Origin: RZZS01 sp964491785 | GTDB lineage: Bacteria; Pseudomonadota; Alphaproteobacteria; Micavibrionales; Micavibrionaceae | Direction of reading: 5' to 3' | DNA length: 43,033 nt | Assembly: GCA_964491785.1 (NCBI GenBank) | Contig: CAZBGS010000010.1 | Coordinates: 1-43,033, forward strand | In this document: piece after piece, positions 1 through 8,160 of the stretch | Layout: each line of letters starts with the position of its first letter | How positions within the stretch are numbered: position 1 is the first letter of the stretch | Translations under genes and position numbers: made by a program | The notes under the pieces: generated by a model | The model's database searches: none | Told to the model about the DNA's origin: nothing | The model's input: only the letters and a program-made list of their open reading frames with translations

Positions 1-66
1 TCCTGACTCCGAAAATCCCTCACCCTCCCGCTTCGCGGGCCCCTCCCTCTCCCGGGCGGGAGAGGG
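1..66. repeat. GC-rich intergenic repeat, copy 1
   Basis: A palindrome-rich element made of a hairpin (CCCGCTTCGCGGG) followed by CCTCTCCCGGGCGGGAGAGG. The same unit, including its unique left flank TCCTGACTCCGAAAAT, recurs at 256-320 with one G fewer. Diverged copies lie at 3010-3075, 31291-31338 and, inverted, at 35793-35852. It lies outside any convincing gene and looks like a REP-type extragenic family; no transposase is linked to it here. Confidence 0.85.
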
Positions 67-110
67 TTTCGTCGGTGAAGGGCGGGTCAACCTGACCGGA
101 ATATGATCTG

Positions 111-241
111 GCCCGTATTTCTCACACTGTCCGTAAAAGCCTTCTCCGGATACCCGCAGATCAGCGCGCCTTCCGGCGCGCCGCGAGTATGTCGGATACG
201 AGAGCATGGGAAATCCGGGTTAGCTGAAGCCGGGTGAGGGG
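111..241. repeat. Mosaic of second intergenic repeat units with a hairpin
   Basis: No gene is supported between 67 and 255. The stretch holds three recognisable parts. Bases 111-128 are identical to 29400-29417 next to the phage scaffold gene. Bases 164-181 form a perfect hairpin, GCGCGCC-TTCC-GGCGCGC, without a T-run. Bases 193-204 are the reverse complement of 29416-29427, and 215-241 closely match the reverse complement of 35871-35895 upstream of the tailspike gene. These shared pieces indicate a dispersed repeat family rather than coding sequence. Confidence 0.6.
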
Positions 242-255
242 GGTGGTGGTGGATT

Positions 256-320
256 TCCTGACTCCGAAAATCCCTCACCCTCCCGCTTCGCGGGCCCCTC
301 CCTCTCCCGGCGGGAGAGGG
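256..320. repeat. GC-rich intergenic repeat, copy 2
   Basis: A near-exact direct repeat of bases 1-66, including the 16-base left flank; one G is missing in the final palindrome. It ends three bases before the stop codon of the leftward gene at 323-1231, so it may form the 3' end of that transcript. The hairpin CTCTCCCGGCGGGAGAG is not followed by a clear T-run on the minus strand, so a terminator role is uncertain. Confidence 0.85.
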
Positions 321-322
321 GA

Positions 323-1231
323 TTATTTCTTTACATCATAGAATTCATAAGGCACCGGAGCCGGGGCCGGGGGAGCGGGTACCTCGCATTCCAGCGGAAC
401 GTTTAGCAGCGAGGGCCATTTCTCCGCCCAGCCGTTTTCATGCTGGTTTTCGGTGACGATGGTGTGCCTTACGCAGTCGCTCGGCCCGGAGCTTTGCGAC
501 CAGCTGTGGAAGATCGCCGGAGGTATGACCTGATCGTTTCCGCCGATGAAATGATGCTGCGGCAATGTTGCCAGCTGCGGCGCCACGGTCACAGGGTTCA
601 GCGACCCCGCCATCGGCGAGACATTGTGATAACTGGTGAAAGCTTCGGTATCGAGATTCCCCGCCACAGTCCGCAGCGAAAGCACGTCCTTGCGCTCCGC
701 CGCCACCAGCGCCGCGACACCGGCCCCGCCGCTGTATCCGATCAGGTGGAATCCGGTCACGTCATACATGCGCCTGATATTGTCCAGGGCCTCATGATAT
801 GCGGCGATCACCTCGGGCGCGAACCGCGCATCCGTCCAGTACTTCGAAGGGCAGGGGGACTTGTCCGCCATTCCCGAATACTGGCATGGCCTTGCGAGAT
901 AAACCAGATTTTCAGCCCTGTCGAAAGCCGCCATATGCAGCGCCACGGGATTTTTGGGCGTGGGATCAAGCGACATTCTCCCCGGCGAAATCCACGCAAG
1001 ACCGTCGCCCTCTATATATACGTTTGCGACCTTGTTCTTCGCATGCATCCGCTCCCACGCGGTCAGCATGAACGGGCCTGCCGGAATTACGCGCTCGACC
1101 ATGAACGCCGGTCTCGCGACCCTGTCGGCAAGAACGTCGAGCGTTCCCATGAGCGGAGGGGCGCAAGCGGTAGTAATAGCCGTCGCAGCCGCCAGACCAA
1201 GAGCAATTCTTTTCATTCTTCGTGCTTTCAT
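323..1231 (-). CDS. Secreted alpha/beta-hydrolase-like protein
   Basis: A 302-residue protein with an N-terminal export signal (basic start, then an Ala/Leu/Thr-rich core, residues 7-22) ending at Cys23. The sequence before Cys23 (TTA) is a poor lipobox, so it may be a lipoprotein or a plainly secreted protein. An alpha/beta-hydrolase nucleophile elbow GYSGG places Ser167. Asp233 in GGNDQVIPP and His264 in QHENGW would complete a triad. The C-terminus is a Pro/Ala-rich tail. The substrate is unknown; esterase or lipase activity is the family expectation. ATG at 1231 was used; Met6 (1216) is an alternative. It follows the lipoprotein gene at 1309-1950 by 77 bp on the same strand and may share its transcript. 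Confidence 0.75.
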   Translation of the reverse strand: MKARRMKRIALGLAAATAITTACAPPLMGTLDVLADRVARPAFMVERVIPAGPFMLTAWERMHAKNKVANVYIEGDGLAWISPGRMSLDPTPKNPVALHMAAFDRAENLVYLARPCQYSGMADKSPCPSKYWTDARFAPEVIAAYHEALDNIRRMYDVTGFHLIGYSGGAGVAALVAAERKDVLSLRTVAGNLDTEAFTSYHNVSPMAGSLNPVTVAPQLATLPQHHFIGGNDQVIPPAIFHSWSQSSGPSDCVRHTIVTENQHENGWAEKWPSLLNVPLECEVPAPPAPAPVPYEFYDVKK

Positions 1232-1308
1232 TTCCCGGGTTCCCCTGAAAGGTTATTCATCCTCTAGGGTAAAAGGCATCTATCGTAAAGACAATGGATA
1301 ACTTGGAT

Positions 1309-1950
1309 TTAATCGCAATGAATGGTCTTATCTTCCCCCGGACGCCATCCGTTCTCCCATACCTCAAGATCCACGATATGCGCCGGTTCGCCGTTGTTCT
1401 CGAACCATGAATCAACCGCGAACTCTTTGCCTCCCGCGGTTTCCGTTATCACGGCGGTCAGATGCGGCCAGCCTCCGCCCCCGAAGAAAGGCGCCCGCAT
1501 ATGCGGCAGCCTGATCCTGTGGAACAACAAAAACCCCTGCTGATCCATCAGCGAAAGATAAATCGTCGTATTGGTGCTTTCATCGACGCAATCATGCTGC
1601 TTTTCTCCGAATTCCTCGAAAGTTCCGCGAATATCCTCCGCCGTGCCGTTGATAGCGCCGACCTTCCTCTCGAACCAGCCGACGGCCATGGAAATTCTCG
1701 CCCTCTCCTGCGCGGCGTCGCGCGAAGGTGGTGTAAAAATGCTTTCAAGCTCGCTCCAGTCCTCCGGATAAAAAACTATCGAATCGACGACCTTGCAGCC
1801 ATAGCTGCGGCAATGATCGAACATCTGCGTGCTGGCCTGACCTGCGCCCTTGTTGGCAAGATAATATTTGTAGTCGTATATCGTCTCGCGTCCGGCGCCG
1901 CAGGCACCGAGGCAAAAAATTGAAAAAAGCGCTGCCAGCCTGATGTTCAT
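1309..1950 (-). CDS. Predicted lipoprotein, function unknown
   Basis: A 213-residue protein starting with a short signal and a good lipobox LGAC, giving lipidation at Cys17; the mature protein should sit in the cell envelope. No enzyme motif was recognised. It has a Cys-x-x-x-x-Cys pair near the mature N-terminus (around residues 48-52), another Cys at the C-terminus, and a Gly-rich FFGGGGW turn. The start ATG overlaps the TGA stop of xthA (ATGA-type overlap), so the two are translationally coupled. The family resembles envelope proteins of unknown function; I do not assign a role. Confidence 0.75.
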   Translation of the reverse strand: MNIRLAALFSIFCLGACGAGRETIYDYKYYLANKGAGQASTQMFDHCRSYGCKVVDSIVFYPEDWSELESIFTPPSRDAAQERARISMAVGWFERKVGAINGTAEDIRGTFEEFGEKQHDCVDESTNTTIYLSLMDQQGFLLFHRIRLPHMRAPFFGGGGWPHLTAVITETAGGKEFAVDSWFENNGEPAHIVDLEVWENGWRPGEDKTIHCD

Positions 1951-2708
1951 TTCAGCTCTATGACAATCGGCGTATGATCCGATGGCTTCTCAAGCCCTCT
2001 GGGCCCCCGGTCGATATAACATGATGCCAGCCTGTCCGTGATCGCAGGCGAGCAAAGGAAGTGATCGATGCGAATGCCTTTGTTGAGCCGCCACGCCCCG
2101 GCCTGATAATCCCAGAAAGTGTAATGCCCGCCTTCGGCGCTGAAATGACGGAACGCGTCGTAAAGCCCGAGATTCAGCATGGCGCGGAACTTCTCCCTTG
2201 CCTCCGCGCGGAAAAGGGCGTCGCCCCGCCACAGCGCCGGATCGAAACAGTCGCGCTCCTCGGGAATGATATTGAAATCGCCGCCGACCAGAAACGGTAT
2301 CCGCAGCCGCCGGAAATGCTTCAGCCGCTCGTAAAGCCGCTCCAGCCACGCAAGCTTGTAGTCGAATTTTTCGCCGGGATACGGGTTCCCGTTGGGCGCG
2401 TAGATATTGATTACGCGCATGCCGTTGATATCGGCTTCCACATACCTTGCCGGTTCATCCGTTCCCCCCCCGGGAAGCTCCTGCGCAGTGACGGAAAAGT
2501 TGCTTCTGGCGGCAATGGCGACGCCGTTATAGGCCTTTTCGCAAACCGCATGGGTAAGGTAACCGGCATTCAGGAATTCGCTTGCGGGAAATTCAAGGCT
2601 TTTCAACTCCTGCATCAGCAGGACATCGACCTTTGTCTTCTCCAGCCAGCCGATGACGTGAGGTAACCTTGCCTTGATCGAATTGACGTTCCATGAAGCG
2701 ATTTTCAT
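1947..2708 (-). CDS. xthA: Exodeoxyribonuclease III
   Basis: A 253-residue member of the exonuclease III / AP endonuclease (EEP) family, which incises abasic sites and removes blocked 3' ends in base-excision repair. It opens with the hallmark MKIASWNVNSI, then LLMQELK with the metal-binding Glu, NIYAPNG, GGDFNIIPEERD (catalytic Asp/Asn) and ends with RIDHFLCS and SDHTPIVIEL (Asp-His). The frame is open for 79 more codons upstream, but homology begins at the ATG at 2708, so that start was chosen. The length is typical. The stop overlaps the start of the downstream lipoprotein gene by four bases. Confidence 0.95.
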   Translation of the reverse strand: MKIASWNVNSIKARLPHVIGWLEKTKVDVLLMQELKSLEFPASEFLNAGYLTHAVCEKAYNGVAIAARSNFSVTAQELPGGGTDEPARYVEADINGMRVINIYAPNGNPYPGEKFDYKLAWLERLYERLKHFRRLRIPFLVGGDFNIIPEERDCFDPALWRGDALFRAEAREKFRAMLNLGLYDAFRHFSAEGGHYTFWDYQAGAWRLNKGIRIDHFLCSPAITDRLASCYIDRGPRGLEKPSDHTPIVIELK

Positions 2709-2751
2709 GCGTTCCAGCCTAGCAGCAAAACGCTCCCGTCTTAAATAAAAC

Positions 2752-2778
2752 TTGAGAAATACGATTAATATGGATAAT
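2752..2778 (+). promoter_or_regulatory. Possible sigma70-type promoter for the small ORF
   Basis: TTGAGA and GATAAT each match five of six consensus bases, but the spacing of 15 bp is shorter than usual. The site lies about 32 bp upstream of the small gene at 2810, within an AT-rich stretch that stands out from the GC-rich surroundings. Confidence 0.35.
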
Positions 2779-2809
2779 AAATAAGTTCCAAAAATAACGG
2801 AGGATAGGA

Positions 2810-2983
2810 ATGCAACCTTTAAAGGAGACTTGGGAAAAGGTCGCCGGCACGACAAAATGTATCGGTTATGTCGGCGCGCTATGCGGTTCTTTTTTGCTCG
2901 CCGTTGCATCGAGGGTGGTTCCTGAAAGCAAGCTGAGCAGGGCAATGGAAGCCCCGTTTTTTAAGTTAATGGGCTTGCACTAA
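2810..2983 (+). CDS. Small membrane peptide (57 aa), function unknown
   Basis: An ATG-started ORF of 57 codons with a strong ribosome binding site, GGAGGA, at 2799-2804. The peptide has an amphipathic N-terminus (MQPLKETWEKVAG), one hydrophobic stretch around residues 18-35 (IGYVGALCGSFLLAVASRVV) and a basic/amphipathic tail. It is divergent from xthA and has an upstream promoter-like sequence. No family was recognised. The combination of a strong RBS, a promoter-like element and a clean membrane segment supports a real gene despite its size. Confidence 0.5.
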   Translation: MQPLKETWEKVAGTTKCIGYVGALCGSFLLAVASRVVPESKLSRAMEAPFFKLMGLH

Positions 2984-3009
2984 GCAAGCAGGTGTAAACA
3001 GGGTAGTGG

Positions 3010-3075
3010 ATTTCCATCTCCGGAAATCCTTCACCCTCCCGCTTCGCGGCCCCTCCCTCTCCCGGCGGGAGAGGG
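3010..3075. repeat. GC-rich intergenic repeat, copy 3
   Basis: A diverged copy of the repeat at 1-66: the TCACCCTCCCGCTTCGCGG hairpin half followed by CCCCTCCCTCTCCCGGCGG and the closing GAGAGGG. The left flank (CATCTCCGGAAATCC) is also partly shared with copies 1 and 2. It sits between the small peptide gene and dgt. Confidence 0.8.
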
Positions 3076-3149
3076 GTTTCGCGGGAGAGGCAGATACTCC
3101 TTAGACTTTGCCGCTTGCCGTTTGCGCCGTATCGGCTAGTATTGGTCAT

Positions 3150-4364
3150 ATGAACGGGCCTTTCGAAAACATCTCTTCCTGCAACTATTGCGCTTTGCCG
3201 CTGGCCTCATACGCATGCAGGCCGGACAGGAGCAAGGGCAGGCTGCATGACGAACCGGAAAGCAGGCACCGCACCCCGTTCCACCGCGACCGCGACCGTA
3301 TCGTCCATTCCAGCGCATTCCGGCGCCTGAAATACAAGACGCAAGTCTTCGTCTACCACGAAGGCGACCACTACCGCACCCGCCTTTCCCACACCCTTGA
3401 GGTGGCGCAGATCACCAGAACTCTGGCAAGATCCCTGATGATCAACGAGGATCTGGCGGAAGCCGTGGCGCTCGCCCACGACCTCGGCCACACGCCTTTC
3501 GCCCATATGGGGGAAATATGTCTGCAGAAATGCATGGAAAAATACGGCGGTTTCGAGCATAACGACCAGTCGCTGCGCATCCTGACCGCGCTGGAGCGCA
3601 AATATCCGCTCTGGCCGGGCCTCAACCTCACCTGGGAAACCCTTGAAGGCGTTATCAAGCATAACGGCCCGGTGACCGGCCCCCTCCCGGTGACTCTCGA
3701 CGAAGTGAGCCGCACCGTAGATTTCGGCCTCAACTCTTACGCCTCGCTGGAGGCGCAGTCCGCAGGTCTCGCCGACGATATCGCCTACAACAACCACGAT
3801 GTCGAGGACGGATTGAGGGCGAACCTGTTCTCGCTGGAAGATCTGGAGAAGGACGTCCCGCTGCTCGCGGAAATCATGGCAATCGTGAGAAAAAATTATC
3901 CGTCAATCAAAGATCATTACCTTATCTATGAAATGGTCAGGGAAATGATCGGGGCCATGGTCGAGGACGCGCTTGAAGAAAGCCGCAGGCGCATAGCCGA
4001 AATCTCCCCTCAAGGCCCGGAAGATGTAAGGGCCTGCGGCAGGCAGCTGGTCGCCTTTTCCGAAGACATGCACCGGAAGGTAGGGGAGTTGAGGGATTTC
4101 CTGTTCACAAGGATGTACCGCCACTACACGATCAACCGCATCTGGTACAAGGTCGAACGCCTCGTCTCCGACCTGTTCGCGGCTTTCCTCGATAATCCCC
4201 ACCTGCTGCCCGACCGCTGGCAACAGGATCTGAACGCTGCCGGAGGCGCCGCCGACGATATGATCCGCGCCAGGGTTATTTGCGACTATATCGCCGGAAT
4301 GACCGACCGCTATGCCATCAGGGAGCATGAACGCCTGTTCGACCTGAACCTCGACTGGAGATAG
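3150..4364 (+). CDS. dgt: Deoxyguanosinetriphosphate triphosphohydrolase-like protein
   Basis: A 404-residue HD-superfamily dNTP triphosphohydrolase, which cleaves dNTPs to the nucleoside and tripolyphosphate. Family landmarks are RTPFHRDRDRI, HSSAFRRLKYKTQVF (about residues 53-67) and the metal-binding HD set His81 (RTRLSHTLEVAQ), His110-Asp111, His114 and His119 (ALAHDLGHTPFAH). Its length fits the shorter dGTPase-like group common in alphaproteobacteria. An in-frame TTG at 3108 exists, but the ATG at 3150 fits the family N-terminus better. It heads the dgt - SPOR - nagZ - scpAB - tatABC block. In many alphaproteobacteria argS lies directly after it; here it does not. Confidence 0.92.
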   Translation: MNGPFENISSCNYCALPLASYACRPDRSKGRLHDEPESRHRTPFHRDRDRIVHSSAFRRLKYKTQVFVYHEGDHYRTRLSHTLEVAQITRTLARSLMINEDLAEAVALAHDLGHTPFAHMGEICLQKCMEKYGGFEHNDQSLRILTALERKYPLWPGLNLTWETLEGVIKHNGPVTGPLPVTLDEVSRTVDFGLNSYASLEAQSAGLADDIAYNNHDVEDGLRANLFSLEDLEKDVPLLAEIMAIVRKNYPSIKDHYLIYEMVREMIGAMVEDALEESRRRIAEISPQGPEDVRACGRQLVAFSEDMHRKVGELRDFLFTRMYRHYTINRIWYKVERLVSDLFAAFLDNPHLLPDRWQQDLNAAGGAADDMIRARVICDYIAGMTDRYAIREHERLFDLNLDWR

Positions 4365-4376
4365 GGAAAATCCCGC

Positions 4377-4406
4377 TTGACCTTTGCGGGCAGTTATCTG
4401 TTAAAT
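4377..4406 (+). promoter_or_regulatory. Possible promoter upstream of the SPOR gene
   Basis: TTGACC and TTAAAT are separated by 18 bp (5/6 and 4/6 matches). The 195-bp gap between dgt and the SPOR gene holds no other gene I can support. A separate start of transcription for the SPOR-nagZ-scpAB-tat block here is plausible. Confidence 0.3.
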
Positions 4407-4559
4407 CTTGCTAATACAATTGACATTTGGATAGAACCTGCTTTCACGAAGTGGCATTATGCTGTTTATTGGCAAAAATGGCGGTAATGTACTGTGCTCT
4501 CAAGGTGCAGGATGGTAGTTCCGGGGTGCTCGAAGACTGCGTTAGACAAGGATAGTGCG

Positions 4560-5471
4560 ATGATTAGAAACCAAAGGGATGATTTCGACAGCCAAGACGA
4601 GGGGATCTTTGCCGCCATAAGCAACGCCATGAGCCGTACCGGCCGCATTCATGGCCGCGGATCGCTTCTGACATTCATGGTCGTTCTGGCCATGATCGCA
4701 ATACTGGTCACGGTGCTTTGGTACAGCTACCCACGCGAATCGGCCTCCGGTTCAGGTCAGGCGGTTCCGCTGATCAGGGCGGAAAACCAGCCGTTCCGGG
4801 TAGAGCCAGATGACCGTGGCGGCACGGAGGTTCCCTACCGGGACAGCACGATTTTCCAGACCCTGCGCGATGACGGCAAGGGTACGCAGGTAGTCGAGAA
4901 CCTGCTTGACGATGAAAGCGACAAGGTTGACCGCAGTAAACTTTTCGCGGGTCTTAACACCAGAAGCGATGAAGCCCCCGCCGCCCTGAACCTTCTCGAG
5001 GAAAACGAGGGCGAGGTAGTCTCTGCTTCCACCGAATCAGCAGCGGCATCGCAAGAAAAACAGATCGCAGATGTCTCCCTGGAAACGAGAACGCTTGTGC
5101 AGTCGGTTCTGAAAGAGCATGAAAAATCATCTGCGCAGAAAGAACAGGAAATGGCCGAATCGCTGGCCAGGATCGAACCTGCCGCCGGTGCCGCCACTCC
5201 TGCCGCAGCCATTCCCAATCCTTCGGGAAACTATTTCATTCAACTCGCCAGCGTCAAAACCCGGGAGGCGGCCGAGCAATCCTGGCCGGGCCTGCAAAAG
5301 AAGCATGCCGAGCTTTCCGGCTCGAAGTACCGGGTTCAGGAAGCCGACCTCGGCGAACGCGGCAAATTCTACAGGATACAGGCCGGGCCGTATGATCAGA
5401 ACCAGGCAGGAAAAATCTGCGAAGCCATAAAGAGCCGAAATCCCGGGGGTTGTCTTGTGGTCAGCCGTTGA
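4560..5471 (+). CDS. SPOR-domain membrane protein
   Basis: A 303-residue, single-pass inner-membrane protein. Residues 1-40 are cytoplasmic and basic, a transmembrane segment lies near residues 41-60 (LLTFMVVLAMIAILVTVLW), and a long periplasmic linker rich in Glu, Ser and Ala follows. A C-terminal SPOR domain (about residues 222-300) begins GNYFIQLASVKTREAAE and ends in GPYDQNQAGKICEAIK...GGCLVV. SPOR domains bind denuded glycan at the septum, so a role in division is likely. The frame is open from 4494, but ATG at 4560 gives the usual short cytoplasmic head. Its last 17 bases overlap nagZ, which acts on products of the same peptidoglycan turnover. Confidence 0.9.
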   Translation: MIRNQRDDFDSQDEGIFAAISNAMSRTGRIHGRGSLLTFMVVLAMIAILVTVLWYSYPRESASGSGQAVPLIRAENQPFRVEPDDRGGTEVPYRDSTIFQTLRDDGKGTQVVENLLDDESDKVDRSKLFAGLNTRSDEAPAALNLLEENEGEVVSASTESAAASQEKQIADVSLETRTLVQSVLKEHEKSSAQKEQEMAESLARIEPAAGAATPAAAIPNPSGNYFIQLASVKTREAAEQSWPGLQKKHAELSGSKYRVQEADLGERGKFYRIQAGPYDQNQAGKICEAIKSRNPGGCLVVSR

Positions 5472-6441
5472 TCGCAGCCGTCCGCCACTCTCAGCGTTTT
5501 TCTCCGTAAGTTCCACTAGCCTCTATGCGGAAGAAAAAGACCTGTTCCGGCAGGCGAACCCTCTCGGCTTCATCCTTTTCTCCCGCAACTGCCGGAACCC
5601 CGACCAGATCAAAAAACTTGTCTACGAACTGAAAGAATCCGCCGGACGGGACTGTCCGGTTCTGATCGATCAGGAAGGGGGAAGGGTGCAGCGCCTCAAG
5701 CCCCCGCACTGGAATGCCTATCCGCCCGCGCAGCAGTTCGGCGAATGCTATTTCTGCGACCGCGAGGCCGGCCTGTTGACACTGGAGAGCAGCGTAAAAG
5801 CCATGGCAGGGGAGCTTGCGGAGATCGGCGTCAACGTCAACTGCGCCCCGGTGCTGGACGTTCTGTCCCCGTACACTCATGAGATAATCGGCGACCGTGC
5901 GTTCTCGGCAAGGCCGGAGACTGTCTCGGCTCTGGGATTGGAAATGTGCCGTGTCTTTCTCGCCGCCGGCGTGACGCCTGTCGTAAAACACATGCCGGGT
6001 CACGGACGCGCCGCCGCCGACAGCCATTTGTTCCTGCCAAGGGTCGCCGCCTGCCGCAGCGAACTGGCCTCGGACTTTCAGCCTTTCAGGCATGTGGCCG
6101 CGTCCGGTCTGGCGAAAAAAATTTGGGGAATGGCCGCCCATGTGGTTTACGAATGCATCGATGATGAACTCCCCGCAAGCATTTCGCCGCAGGTAGTTGA
6201 AAGGGTGATCCGCCGTGATATAGGATTCGGCGGCTTTCTGATCACCGACGATCTGGCGATGAAAGCGCTTGACGGTTTTGGCGGGGTGGATCGCCGCGCT
6301 TTGATGGCGCTGGAGGCAGGATGCGACGCCGTGCTACATTGCAGCGGCGATTTCAGGGAAATGGAAAAGCTGGCGCAGGCTCTCCCGCCGCTGTCAGCCT
6401 CATCCCTGACAAGGCTTGACGCGAGCTGCCTTGATATTTAA
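5455..6441 (+). CDS. nagZ: Beta-N-acetylhexosaminidase (GH3 family)
   Basis: A 328-residue GH3 enzyme that removes N-acetylglucosamine from muropeptides during cytoplasmic peptidoglycan recycling. It shows the NagZ signatures LGFILFSRNC (about 37-46), IDQEGGRVQRL (71-81), the flexible-loop motif KHMPGHGRAAADSH (178-191) with the general-acid His, and ITDDLAMKAL (263-272) carrying the nucleophilic Asp. No ATG precedes the conserved N-terminus; the TTG at 5455 inside the end of the SPOR gene is the best start, giving a 17-base overlap and translational coupling. No signal peptide is seen, as expected for a cytoplasmic NagZ. Confidence 0.92.
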   Translation: MWSAVDRSRPPLSAFFSVSSTSLYAEEKDLFRQANPLGFILFSRNCRNPDQIKKLVYELKESAGRDCPVLIDQEGGRVQRLKPPHWNAYPPAQQFGECYFCDREAGLLTLESSVKAMAGELAEIGVNVNCAPVLDVLSPYTHEIIGDRAFSARPETVSALGLEMCRVFLAAGVTPVVKHMPGHGRAAADSHLFLPRVAACRSELASDFQPFRHVAASGLAKKIWGMAAHVVYECIDDELPASISPQVVERVIRRDIGFGGFLITDDLAMKALDGFGGVDRRALMALEAGCDAVLHCSGDFREMEKLAQALPPLSASSLTRLDASCLDI

Positions 6442-6483
6442 AACGCGCCTGCATATAAAAACAGATATAGAGAAGGCTCTAAT

Positions 6484-7323
6484 TTGCCGAACGCCGCCAA
6501 CACAGACTTTCAGGAAGATCCGCCAAGGGACAGGCAGAATGCCGATACACGCCTGACGGACACTCTCCTGCTCAACCTCGACGGCTACGACGGGCCTATC
6601 GACCTGCTGCTTCAACTCGCCCGCGACCAGAAGGTCGACCTCACCAAAATCTCGATTCTGCAACTGGCAAGGCAGTATCTCGAATTCGTGGACAGGGCAA
6701 GGGAACTCCGGCTCGACCTTGCCGCGGATTATCTGGTGATGGCCGCATGGCTGGCCTATCTGAAATCCCGACTGTTGCTGCCGACTCCCGAAGCGGAGAA
6801 CGAACCATCCGCCCAGGAAATGGCCGAAGCCCTTCAATTCCAGCTTCGCCGCCTCGAAGCCATGCAGAAAGTCGCCGAAAAACTGATGCAGCGCCCGCAA
6901 CTCGGCGAAAAGTTTTTTGCAAGAGGCATGCCCGAGGATCTGAAAGTCACCACCGATACAGTATACAGCATCAACCTGTATGATCTGCTTCGCGCCTATG
7001 GCGATATCCGCCGCCGTCGCGACGAAGGCAAATACGACCTCCCCAAATTCTCTCTGATGTCGATGGAGCAGGCGATGGAGCGGCTGACCCGGATGCTGGG
7101 CGCTCTGCCGCGAAAGGGAGCGAGAAGCGTCTGGACGACCCTGCGGAGCCTGATCCCGGAAAACATCGCCGACAGACTGCTCTCGCGAAGCGCCCTGGCA
7201 TCCACTTTCACAGCCGGACTCGAACTGGTAAAGCAGGGCAAACTGGAAATCAGACAGGACGCCCCTTTCGCTCCCGTTTACATGCGCGCCAGCTTTACAG
7301 GCGGGGATGAAGAATTACCATGA
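6484..7323 (+). CDS. scpA: Segregation and condensation protein A
   Basis: A 279-residue kleisin subunit of the SMC-ScpAB complex that condenses and segregates the chromosome. The N-terminal kleisin motif LDGYDGPIDLLLQLARDQKVDL (split around residues 32-53), AADYLVMAAWLAYLKSRLLLP (80-100) and the C-terminal winged-helix part (from about residue 205) are all present. The start is a TTG preceded by AGAAGG. The stop overlaps the scpB start (ATGA), so ScpA and ScpB should be made in coupled amounts. The first 25 residues are a charged variable tail. Confidence 0.93.
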   Translation: MPNAANTDFQEDPPRDRQNADTRLTDTLLLNLDGYDGPIDLLLQLARDQKVDLTKISILQLARQYLEFVDRARELRLDLAADYLVMAAWLAYLKSRLLLPTPEAENEPSAQEMAEALQFQLRRLEAMQKVAEKLMQRPQLGEKFFARGMPEDLKVTTDTVYSINLYDLLRAYGDIRRRRDEGKYDLPKFSLMSMEQAMERLTRMLGALPRKGARSVWTTLRSLIPENIADRLLSRSALASTFTAGLELVKQGKLEIRQDAPFAPVYMRASFTGGDEELP

Positions 7324-7940
7324 GGGACAGCCAGTATCAGTTACGGCTTCTGGAAGCTCTGCTCTTCGCCTCCGCCGAACCTCTCTCGCCGAAATCGATG
7401 CGTGAAAGGCTCGGGGATTCCGCCGATCTTGGCTATCTCCTCGGCAAACTGAAAGCCGATTACAGCAACAGGGGAGTAAATCTCGTCGAGGTCGACGGCT
7501 GCTGGGCTTTCAGGACTTCCCCCGATCTCGGTGACGCTCTCAGCCTTAAACGCGAAGTTCAGCGCAAGATGTCAAGAGCCGCGCTTGAGACCCTGGCGAT
7601 CATCGCGTATCATCAGCCTGTGACCAGAGCGGAAATAGAGAACATCCGGGGGGTGGCCACTTCCAAAGGCACCCTCGACGTTCTCATGGAAGGCGGCTGG
7701 ATCAAACCGGGAAGGCGGCGCGAAAGCCCAGGAAGGCCGCTTACCTGGGTAACGACTACGGCGTTTCTCGACAGGTTCGGCCTCGAATCCATGACCGACC
7801 TGCCGGGACTAGACGAACTTAAGGCATCCGGACTTCTCGACCGCCGCCCGGCCATCGAGACGCTGCCAGAGACCGCGGACATGTTCGAGGAACGTTACGA
7901 CACTGAAGAAGAGATCTCCGATACCGGAGAGGAACCCTGA
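7320..7940 (+). CDS. scpB: Segregation and condensation protein B
   Basis: A 206-residue partner of ScpA with tandem winged-helix domains. Typical parts are LLEALLFASAEPLS (9-22), the second-domain motif RAALETLAIIAYHQPVTRAEIENIRGV (residues 81-107, given in pieces: ALETLAIIAYHQP, RAEIENIRGV) and GRPLTWVTTTAFLDRFGL near the end. The acidic tail is variable in the family. It overlaps scpA by four bases and is followed 16 bp later by tatA, as in many alphaproteobacteria. Confidence 0.93.
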   Translation: MRDSQYQLRLLEALLFASAEPLSPKSMRERLGDSADLGYLLGKLKADYSNRGVNLVEVDGCWAFRTSPDLGDALSLKREVQRKMSRAALETLAIIAYHQPVTRAEIENIRGVATSKGTLDVLMEGGWIKPGRRRESPGRPLTWVTTTAFLDRFGLESMTDLPGLDELKASGLLDRRPAIETLPETADMFEERYDTEEEISDTGEEP

Positions 7941-7956
7941 AAAAAGGAATGAAGTC

Positions 7957-8151
7957 ATGAGCGTAGGTTTTTTTCAGATTTTGATCATCGTTGTGCTGGT
8001 CTTCCTGCTCTTCGGCGCGGGCAGGGTGCCTCGCATGATGGAAGATCTGGGAAAGGGAATCCGCAGTTTCCGCAAAGGCCTGACCGGCGAGGAAGAAGCC
8101 GGCCAGAAAAAGATCGGGAACTCGTCCGAAAAAGACAAAGATGAAGAGTAG
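7957..8151 (+). CDS. tatA: Twin-arginine translocase subunit TatA
   Basis: A 64-residue protein with one transmembrane helix (about residues 6-21), the LFGAGRVPRMMEDLGKGI hinge and amphipathic helix, and a charged Lys/Glu tail. TatA oligomers form the pore for folded proteins carrying a twin-Arg signal. The FG pair (residues 19-20) of TatA is present. The RBS AAGGAATGA lies eight bases before the ATG. It is the first gene of the compact tatABC group. Confidence 0.93.
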   Translation: MSVGFFQILIIVVLVFLLFGAGRVPRMMEDLGKGIRSFRKGLTGEEEAGQKKIGNSSEKDKDEE

Positions 8152-8160
8152 TCCCGGAAG

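Noticed and set aside
1..320. Repeats considered as a CRISPR array.
   Set aside because: There are only two close copies 190 bases apart, with no regular spacers and no cas genes; the units are palindromic extragenic repeats.
1947..2945. A longer exonuclease III frame beginning at 2945.
   Set aside because: The additional 79 codons do not match the family, and the conserved MKIASWNVNS start lies at 2708; the upstream region also overlaps the divergent small peptide gene.
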